Source: Mariprofundaceae bacterium
Lineage (GTDB): Bacteria; Pseudomonadota; Zetaproteobacteria; Mariprofundales; Mariprofundaceae
NCBI GenBank assembly: GCA_015488115.1
Contig: WFOK01000033.1
Span: 1-37,842, forward strand
Direction of reading: 5' to 3'
DNA: 37,842 bases
A program made the translations under genes and the position numbers. Positions 32,155 to 37,842 of this stretch are shown here, piece after piece. Under the pieces are notes generated by a model. The model was not told the origin of the DNA. It saw nothing but the letters and a program-made list of their open reading frames with translations, and searched no databases. Positions within the stretch are counted from its first letter, which is position 1. Each line of letters opens with the position of its first letter.

Positions 32155-33555
32155 ATGTCCCGTTTGATGCATTATCCAGACTTGATGGTATGCGTGCTTG
32201 CTGCAGGTCAGGGCAAGCGCATGCGCTCGAAACTGCCCAAGGTGTTGCATCCGATTTTGGGCAAGTCCATGCTCGAGCATGTGCTGCATACCGTGGAGGA
32301 ACTGCAACCGCACAAGATCGCCGTTGTTACGGGCGATGGGGCGGAGCAGGTGCGCGAACATATCGGCCAGCCTGCGAATCTCGAATGGGTCATGCAGGAC
32401 CGGCAGCTGGGGACGGGACATGCCGTCCAGCAATGCGAACAGGTCTGCTCGGATGTGGATCATGTCATGATTGTCTGTGGGGATACGCCTCTGCTCCGAT
32501 GCGAAACGTTGGATCGCCTGGCCAGACATCACAAGGACAGCGGCGCGGAGGTGACCTTTCTTTCTGCGCATCTGCCCGATCCCTTCGGTTACGGGAGGGT
32601 CTTGCGTGATGAGGCGGGGAAGATCATCGGCATTGTCGAGGAACGGGATGCCACCAGTGAGCAGAAGCGGATCAAGGAGGTGACCAGCGGCATCTACTGC
32701 GTCAGGCAGGATGTTCTGTTCCGGCTGCTGGAACGGGTCGGCAACCGGAATGCGCAGGGCGAATACTACCTGCCTGACATCGTACCGCTGGCTCTTGAGG
32801 CCGGCATGCGCGTCGAGGCCGTCGCCATGGATGACGCCGAGGAGATCCGGGGCGTGAACAATCGCAAGCAACTGGCCGAGGCCGAGGCCGTTCTGCAGCA
32901 GCGGATCATCGAAGACTGGCAGCTTTCGGGCGTGACCATTCTTCAGCCGCACACGGTACGCATCGAGGCCTCCGTGCGCATCGGCATGGATACGATCATT
33001 CATGCGGGTACCCAGTTGCTAGGGGCCACCAGCATTGGAGACGAGTGCGAGATCGGTCCCTATGCCGTGCTCGACAATTGCTGGGTCGATGATGGCTCCA
33101 GCGTGCTTGCCTTTAGTCACTTGCAGGATGCCAGTGTCGGGGCGCATTGCAGAATTGGTCCTTTTGCCCGGCTCAGGCCTGATGCCAAGCTTGCTGATGA
33201 GGTCCATATCGGCAATTTTGTCGAGGTCAAAAAGGCCATTGTCGGTGATGGGAGCAAGATCAACCACCTGACCTATATCGGCGATGCGATCATCGGCAAA
33301 CAATGCAACATCGGCGCCGGCACGATCACCTGTAATTACGATGGAGCAAACAAGCATCTGACCGAGATTGGCGATGATGTCTTTGTCGGTTCGGACACGA
33401 AGCTCATCGCACCGGTTCGCGTGGGCTCGGGCTCGACCATCGGCGCTGGCAGCATCATCACCAGGGATGTGCCCGAAGGTGGCCTAACCCTTTCCGCCCG
33501 TCCAGACCAGCGGCATCTACCCGGCTGGCGCCGTCCCCGCAAGGAGGATCGCTGA
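32155..33555 (+). CDS. glmU: Bifunctional UDP-N-acetylglucosamine pyrophosphorylase / glucosamine-1-phosphate acetyltransferase
   Basis: A 466-residue two-domain enzyme. The N-terminal uridylyltransferase domain has VCVLAAGQGKRMRSKLPKVL, then DRQLGTGHAVQQ and CGDTPLL. The C-terminal left-handed beta-helix carries the hexapeptide repeats and acetyltransferase residues (VEVKKAIVGDGSKINHLTYI, NIGAGTITCNYDGANKH, FVGSDTKLIAPVRVG). It makes UDP-GlcNAc for peptidoglycan and lipopolysaccharide. ATG 32155 follows GAGGAG at six bases and is preferred over TTG 32134. The stop overlaps the glmS start by one base (TGATG), so the two steps of the pathway are coupled. Confidence 0.96.
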   Translation: MSRLMHYPDLMVCVLAAGQGKRMRSKLPKVLHPILGKSMLEHVLHTVEELQPHKIAVVTGDGAEQVREHIGQPANLEWVMQDRQLGTGHAVQQCEQVCSDVDHVMIVCGDTPLLRCETLDRLARHHKDSGAEVTFLSAHLPDPFGYGRVLRDEAGKIIGIVEERDATSEQKRIKEVTSGIYCVRQDVLFRLLERVGNRNAQGEYYLPDIVPLALEAGMRVEAVAMDDAEEIRGVNNRKQLAEAEAVLQQRIIEDWQLSGVTILQPHTVRIEASVRIGMDTIIHAGTQLLGATSIGDECEIGPYAVLDNCWVDDGSSVLAFSHLQDASVGAHCRIGPFARLRPDAKLADEVHIGNFVEVKKAIVGDGSKINHLTYIGDAIIGKQCNIGAGTITCNYDGANKHLTEIGDDVFVGSDTKLIAPVRVGSGSTIGAGSIITRDVPEGGLTLSARPDQRHLPGWRRPRKEDR

Positions 33556-35381
33556 TGTGCGGGATTATTGGCGCCCTTTGCGATCACGATGTTCAGGATG
33601 AATTGCTTGGTTCCCTGAGGCGCATGGAATACAGGGGCTACGACAGTGCTGGGGTTTGCATGCTCAATGGCGGTTCCTTTCAGCAGGCGAAGGCACCGGG
33701 CAAGCTCTCAAATCTGGAACGCAAGCTCGCCGATCGTCCATTGTCGGGTCGGATTGGCATCGGTCACACGCGCTGGGCCACGCATGGAGAGCCCACGATC
33801 ATCAATGCGCATCCGCACATCAGCTCATCCGTTGCCCTTGTCCATAACGGGATCATTGAAAACCATCATGAGCTGCGCACACGGCTGAGTGCGCAAGGTT
33901 GCACGTTTGTGTCCCAGACAGATACGGAAGTCCTGCCCCATCTGCTCGAGCAAAAGATCCGACAACAGGAGTTGCTTGATGCTTGGCGCGAGATGCTTGC
34001 TGAGCTTGAGGGAGCCTATGCAATCGCGGCCATCATCAGAAGCCTGCCTGGCTCCCTGTGGTTTGCGCGCAAGGGGAGCCCGCTCCTGGTCGGCCGCAGC
34101 GCCCATGGGGTTTATGTCGCCTCGGATGCGCTCGCGCTTGCCGGCCTGGTGGATGAGGTCATGTACATCGATGACCATGAGTGGGGGCGCCTCACACTTG
34201 AGGGAATCGAGCTGTATGATCTTTCCGGAAAGCCGGTGGATCGCGAATGGGAGCCCCTGCCGGTTGCCGCGCATGATGCCGAAAAGGGGGGGTTTCCCCA
34301 TTACATGCTCAAGGAGATCCATGAGCAGCCAGCCGTGCTTCGGCGCATCCTTCGACAGTATGTGCGGGAGGGAGGTGAGATCATGTTCGAGCACGCATCC
34401 TTCCTGCATGAGAAACCCTTGCCCAAGCGCATTGTCATGGTTGCCTGCGGCACATCCTACCATGCAGCCCTGACAGCCAGGTACTGGCTTGAACGCTACC
34501 TGAAGGTTCCTGTCGAGGTGGATATTGCGAGCGAGTACCGTTACCGTGATCCGGTCATCGGCCAGAGCACACTGCTTGTTGTCCTATCCCAGTCGGGAGA
34601 GACGGCCGACACCCTGGAGGTGTTGCGCATGTTCAAGCAGCATACCCCCGAAAATGATGCGTTGGCCCTGTGCAATGTGCCCAGTTCCTCGCTGGCCAGG
34701 GAGGCCGATGGTCTCATCGAGCTGCTTGCTGGTCCGGAGATCGGGGTTGCCTCGACGAAAGCCTACATGGCCCAGTTGGCGGTTTTGGCCCTGTTGACGC
34801 TGTTCATGGCCCGTCGCGCCGGTGTGATGCCCGAGGGAAGCCTCAGCGAACATCTGGCGGGCCTTGAAAGGGCTGCGGCCGCCATGGAGGGGTTGCTGGC
34901 GGATACGTCGGCCGTGCGCCGTGCGGCAGAACAGTTTGCCGATGTGCGCGGTGCCCTCTATCTTGGACGAGGTCCGTGTTATCCGATGGCCTTGGAGGGG
35001 GCTCTGAAGCTCAAGGAAATCAGCTATCTTCATGCTGAAGGTTATGCCGCAGGCGAAATGAAGCACGGGCCGATCGCTCTGATCGACGGCCAGCTCCCGG
35101 TCGTCGTCATCGCGCCACGGCAGTACCATCTGGAAAAGGTGATCTCGAATCTTCACGAGGTTCAGGCTCGTGGGGCAAGGATTATCCTGATCGTGGACAT
35201 GCCCGAGACAGGACGTTCTGCGAATGCAGCTTGCGTGTTGCGCGTGCCGGAAGGTGACTATTTCTCAACGCCCCTGTTGGTATGCATACCTTTGCAATTG
35301 CTGGCCTATGAGGTCGCCTGCATGCTGGGCACGGATGTGGATCAGCCGCGCAATCTGGCCAAGTCGGTGACCGTGGAATAA
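33555..35381 (+). CDS. glmS: Glucosamine-6-phosphate synthase (isomerizing glutamine-fructose-6-P aminotransferase)
   Basis: A 608-residue enzyme making glucosamine-6-phosphate from fructose-6-phosphate and glutamine, the first step to UDP-GlcNAc. The N-terminal MCGIIGAL exposes the catalytic Cys2 after Met removal. The glutaminase domain continues with RMEYRGYDSAG, GHTRWATHGEPT and SSVALVHNGIIENH. Two SIS isomerase domains follow (ACGTSYHAAL, SQSGETADTL, LGRGPCYPMALEGALKLKEI), and the family C-terminus AKSVTVE is present. I saw no glmS ribozyme upstream, since the gene begins inside the glmU stop codon. Confidence 0.97.
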   Translation: MCGIIGALCDHDVQDELLGSLRRMEYRGYDSAGVCMLNGGSFQQAKAPGKLSNLERKLADRPLSGRIGIGHTRWATHGEPTIINAHPHISSSVALVHNGIIENHHELRTRLSAQGCTFVSQTDTEVLPHLLEQKIRQQELLDAWREMLAELEGAYAIAAIIRSLPGSLWFARKGSPLLVGRSAHGVYVASDALALAGLVDEVMYIDDHEWGRLTLEGIELYDLSGKPVDREWEPLPVAAHDAEKGGFPHYMLKEIHEQPAVLRRILRQYVREGGEIMFEHASFLHEKPLPKRIVMVACGTSYHAALTARYWLERYLKVPVEVDIASEYRYRDPVIGQSTLLVVLSQSGETADTLEVLRMFKQHTPENDALALCNVPSSSLAREADGLIELLAGPEIGVASTKAYMAQLAVLALLTLFMARRAGVMPEGSLSEHLAGLERAAAAMEGLLADTSAVRRAAEQFADVRGALYLGRGPCYPMALEGALKLKEISYLHAEGYAAGEMKHGPIALIDGQLPVVVIAPRQYHLEKVISNLHEVQARGARIILIVDMPETGRSANAACVLRVPEGDYFSTPLLVCIPLQLLAYEVACMLGTDVDQPRNLAKSVTVE

Positions 35382-35449
35382 TTTCTTGAAAAGTTCATTG
35401 ACATTTGCAAAAATAAATAGCGAAAAAATCCCGCATGCAAGGAGGTCTC

Positions 35450-36163
35450 ATGTCTGTGAAGAGGATATGGCAAGCGTTTGCTCTTCTCGCCTTGTTCAGC
35501 GGCATGGTTCATCCCGCTGCAGCAGCTGGCTATGCGGGGGTGTATGAAGGTCGTTTTATTGGAGGGCACCAAGGGACCTTTGCTCTTTATGTACGATCGA
35601 ACAATACGGGAGTCGTGATTAGCTATGATCAGACAACCAATACGGGCTTTTCAGATCGCCGGGTTCGGATCCGTCCCAATGGGAGTTTTGTGCTGAACAA
35701 TGTTGGTGGTACCGGCACCAAGGTTAAAGGGAAGATTTTGCGCAGTGGTCGTGTAAGGGGGGCTTATGTGACCAGTTTGGGCGTGAAAGGCAGGTTTGTG
35801 GCCAAGCGCGTGCCCGGTAAGGGTCCGCATCGCAGGCATGCAGGGTATTATGCGGGGGTGTTTTCCAGCGACCCGGCAGCCTGCGGGGGCTTGAAAGGAT
35901 CTGGCAAGGCAACAGCTATTCTTGCCGCCGATGGAAGGATGGCCTTGTATACGCGCATTACTCGTTCAAGTAATCCTGCCTTGTGGCCCGTTGGCCAACA
36001 GGATGCTGGCACTGCAAAAATGAATCGAAGGGGCTTGTTTTCCGGCCGCTTGGCGAGCGGGGCCGGCATCAAGGGGCAATTGAAGGGCAGGCTTATTCGC
36101 GGAACCTTTTCTGTTCCGGGAGGCACTTGTGTGGGGAACTTCCGTTTGCTGAAGCGTCGCTGA
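35450..36163 (+). CDS. Secreted hypothetical protein with two similar halves
   Basis: A 237-residue protein with a signal peptide of about 26 residues (ALLALFSGMVHPAAAA). The mature region contains two related parts: GYAGVYEGRF to KGKILRSGRVRGAY, and GYYAGVFSSD to KGQLKGRLIRGTFSV. In each half a YAGV start leads to a strand with ALY, then a short NGxF/RGLF turn, and then a Gly-rich, basic pair of strands, suggesting duplicated beta-rich domains. Two cysteines are in the second half only. AAGGAGGT precedes the start; ATG 35450 is close to it, and GTG 35456 would be better spaced. The 68-base upstream gap is unusually AT-rich. No family is recognised. It stands alone between glmS and aroE. Confidence 0.7.
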   Translation: MSVKRIWQAFALLALFSGMVHPAAAAGYAGVYEGRFIGGHQGTFALYVRSNNTGVVISYDQTTNTGFSDRRVRIRPNGSFVLNNVGGTGTKVKGKILRSGRVRGAYVTSLGVKGRFVAKRVPGKGPHRRHAGYYAGVFSSDPAACGGLKGSGKATAILAADGRMALYTRITRSSNPALWPVGQQDAGTAKMNRRGLFSGRLASGAGIKGQLKGRLIRGTFSVPGGTCVGNFRLLKRR

Positions 36164-36205
36164 ATCAAACCGTGGCTTCCGTTTGACAGGTCTTGTCTGT
36201 ATTGG

Positions 36206-36222
36206 AACGGGCCCCGCCCGTT
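36206..36222 (+). terminator. Hairpin after the secreted-protein gene (weak terminator)
   Basis: AACGGGC, loop CCC and GCCCGTT form a perfect seven-pair stem 43 bases past the stop codon, followed only by TTGA. It may end the transcript, but the T-run is poor. Confidence 0.4.
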
Positions 36223-36312
36223 TGACTGCCGCATGCCTGGGGGCATCATTGGACATGGGCGCGTTGCCGGCATAGCAAGCCTTCGGCGGGCGGTCATGAG
36301 GGTGGGGATGTC

Positions 36313-37182
36313 ATGAGGATCAATGGGAAGACAAGGGTGTACGGTGTTGTCGGCTGGCCTGTGGAGCATTCACTGTCGCCCTGGTTTCAGAATCGGTTCA
36401 TTGAGGAACAAGGGCTCAATGCTGTGTACATACCGTTTCCCGTCCCGGTGGGCCGCATTGGCCCGGCGTTGCAGGGGTTGCATGCGGCTGGCGTGGAGGG
36501 CCTGAATGTGACCGTTCCGCACAAGGAGGTTGCCGCCCGGCTTGCGGAGACGGATGCGGATGCGCGCAGGATCGGGGCCGTCAACACTCTTCGTCGCGTG
36601 GAGGAGGGCTGGCTGGCGACGAATACGGATTGGCGCGGTCTTCGTCTGGTCATTGAGGGACTGGGTCTGAATCTGTGCGGCGGACATGTGGTGATGTTCG
36701 GAGCTGGAGGAACGGCGCGGGCCTTTGTGCACGCGCTCAATGGCCTGGGCTGCCATCTGACCCTTTGCAATCGGAGCCCTGAACGCGCCTCGGATTTGCT
36801 GTCGCATGTCGTTTCCAGTTATCCCGACTTGCAATGCGAAGTCATTCCCTGGACAGCCGATGCCGTGTCACTGGTCTGCGAGGATGCGCGACTGCTGCTC
36901 AATGCCACTAGCCTTGGCCTGAGGGAGCGTGATGTGTTTCCATTCGAACTGTCCGGAGAGGGCGTGGCCATTGATGCTGTTTACCGTCCCGATGGATGCA
37001 CACCTTTCTGTCAGGCGGCTGCCGGTCGCACGACGCTTGACGGCTTGCCCCTGCTTGTTGCACAGGGCGCCACGGCCTTTTCCTGGTGGCATGATGCGGA
37101 CATGCCTTCGCTGAAGAACGCTCTGATCGGGATGCAGCGGCAACTGGGGCGCGACATTCTGCCGTTGCCGGAATGGGTTTGA
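36313..37182 (+). CDS. aroE: Shikimate dehydrogenase
   Basis: A 289-residue NADP-dependent enzyme reducing 3-dehydroshikimate to shikimate in aromatic amino acid synthesis. Visible are the substrate motif PVEHSLSPWFQN, the catalytic lysine in NVTVPHKE, the Asp in NTDWRG, the nucleotide-binding GAGGTARA and the C-terminal LVAQGATAFSWW. Length is usual. The 149-base gap before it has no clear promoter; GAGGGTGGGG precedes the ATG. The pilC gene follows after 41 bases on the same strand. Confidence 0.95.
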   Translation: MRINGKTRVYGVVGWPVEHSLSPWFQNRFIEEQGLNAVYIPFPVPVGRIGPALQGLHAAGVEGLNVTVPHKEVAARLAETDADARRIGAVNTLRRVEEGWLATNTDWRGLRLVIEGLGLNLCGGHVVMFGAGGTARAFVHALNGLGCHLTLCNRSPERASDLLSHVVSSYPDLQCEVIPWTADAVSLVCEDARLLLNATSLGLRERDVFPFELSGEGVAIDAVYRPDGCTPFCQAAAGRTTLDGLPLLVAQGATAFSWWHDADMPSLKNALIGMQRQLGRDILPLPEWV

Positions 37183-37223
37183 TGATGGCAGGCCGGCGTT
37201 CCGGGGGCATGGCGTAAGCGGGC

Positions 37224-37842
37224 ATGGCGACGTTCGAATGGCAGGCGAGGGACCGACAGGGCAACCCGAAAAAGGGTGAAATCGAGGCCGAGAACCGTAA
37301 CCAGGCCTTGGCCATATTGCGCAGGCAGGGACTGACGCGCATTGAGGTCAGAAAGAAGCCAAAGGAGATCCGCCTTTTTCCCGAGAAGATCACGGACAAG
37401 GACTTTGCGATCTTTTTCCGGCAGCTGGCCACGATGATCAATGCGGGCCTGCCGCTCGTACAGTGTTTCGTGCTGGCCGAGCAGAGCAGCGAAAACAAGA
37501 CGCTGGTCAAGCTGCTGCGAGAGATCCGCGAGTCCCTCGAGCAGGGCAATGCGCTGGGAGACACCCTGCGAAAGTATCCCCAGTATTTCGATCAGTTGAC
37601 CTGCTCCCTGATCGAAGCCGGGGAACAGGGGGGCATTCTCGATGCAATCCTGCTGCGCCTGACGGAGTACAAGGAGAAATCCCTGGCGCTCAGATCGAAG
37701 ATCAAGTCGGCGCTCGTTTACCCGGTTTCCATCGTCGTGATTGCGTTCCTCGTCACGGCCATCCTGATGATCTTCGTCATTCCGGTTTTCGGTGAAATGT
37801 TCGCGGATTTTGGCGCCGATCTTCCGGCTCCGACGAAGATCA
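37224..37842 (+). CDS. pilC: Type IV pilus inner-membrane platform protein PilC (3' end outside window)
   Basis: The first 206 codons of a GspF/PilC-family protein; the frame is open to the end of the window. The N-terminal MATFEWQARDRQGNPKKGEI is the typical opening. The first T2SF domain follows (FFRQLATMINAGLPLVQCF, then LEQGNALGDTLRKYP and LIEAGEQGGILDAIL), and then a membrane helix (YPVSIVVIAFLVTAILMIFV). PilC or GspF sits in the inner membrane and links the assembly ATPase to pilus growth or secretion. PilC is preferred to GspF by the MATFEW start, but the neighbouring pilB and pilD genes lie outside the view. Confidence 0.88.
   Translation, partial: MATFEWQARDRQGNPKKGEIEAENRNQALAILRRQGLTRIEVRKKPKEIRLFPEKITDKDFAIFFRQLATMINAGLPLVQCFVLAEQSSENKTLVKLLREIRESLEQGNALGDTLRKYPQYFDQLTCSLIEAGEQGGILDAILLRLTEYKEKSLALRSKIKSALVYPVSIVVIAFLVTAILMIFVIPVFGEMFADFGADLPAPTKI

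Noticed and set aside
33520-33560. glmS ribozyme
   Set aside because: glmS begins inside the glmU stop codon, so there is no untranslated leader to hold one.
35398-35426. TTGACA as a promoter for the secreted-protein gene
   Set aside because: The stretch is AT-rich, but nothing resembling a -10 lies at the correct spacing.

Overview
The window is a GC-rich stretch of bacterial chromosome carrying mainly housekeeping genes. The gene content and order point to a free-living member of the Pseudomonadota with a gammaproteobacterial-type layout: ubiE-ubiJ-ubiB, an atpIBEFHAGDC operon followed by glmU-glmS, a class II ribonucleotide reductase split into nrdJa and nrdJb, an SAH riboswitch before ahcY, and a type IV pilus pilC. 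The c subunit resembles those of Acidithiobacillus-like organisms, but Acidithiobacillia, Zetaproteobacteria and deep Gammaproteobacteria cannot be separated by eye. I see no rRNA, tRNA, insertion sequence, prophage or CRISPR array.

Layout. 1-216 is the end of an RRM RNA-binding protein gene with a strong terminator. 398-964 is an outer-membrane barrel protein. 1373-3220 encodes an EAL-CBS-GGDEF cyclic-di-GMP protein. On the minus strand, 7063-3211 is a tightly overlapped six-gene operon: cytochrome b561, an SHP-type monoheme cytochrome (DUF1924), a diheme cytochrome c (DHC), a PepSY protein, an OmpR/PhoP-type response regulator and a PhoQ/QseC-like histidine kinase. It appears to be an electron-transfer module with its own sensor. 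7322-13442 is a mixed block: PfkB sugar kinase, DUF3422 membrane protein, DUF523 protein, O-methyltransferase, a membrane protein resembling a sensor domain, a divergent HemF homologue and a small zinc-ribbon protein. 13443-15531 holds a MarR regulator divergent from a class IV aminotransferase, a cupin and a stand-alone TfoX C-terminal domain.

18671-15705 (minus) is nrdJa-nrdJb, preceded by a sigma70-like promoter and two NrdR-like boxes exactly 32 bp apart. The 171-bp spacer between the two cistrons carries three hairpins. 19043-24835 (plus) runs ubiE-ubiJ-ubiB-metK-SAH riboswitch-ahcY, combining ubiquinone synthesis with the making and clearing of the methyl donor that UbiE uses. A small secreted EF-hand-like protein follows. 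25178-32074 is the complete F1Fo ATP synthase operon, closed by a strong terminator. 32155-35381 is glmU-glmS (UDP-GlcNAc supply). 35450-36163 is an unknown secreted protein with two similar halves, 36313-37182 is aroE, and the window ends inside pilC.

The most interesting items are the SHP/DHC/b561/two-component operon, the structured nrdJa-nrdJb spacer with its NrdR operator, the SAH riboswitch with an extra hairpin touching the ribosome-binding site, and the divergent HemF homologue beside a zinc-ribbon protein.
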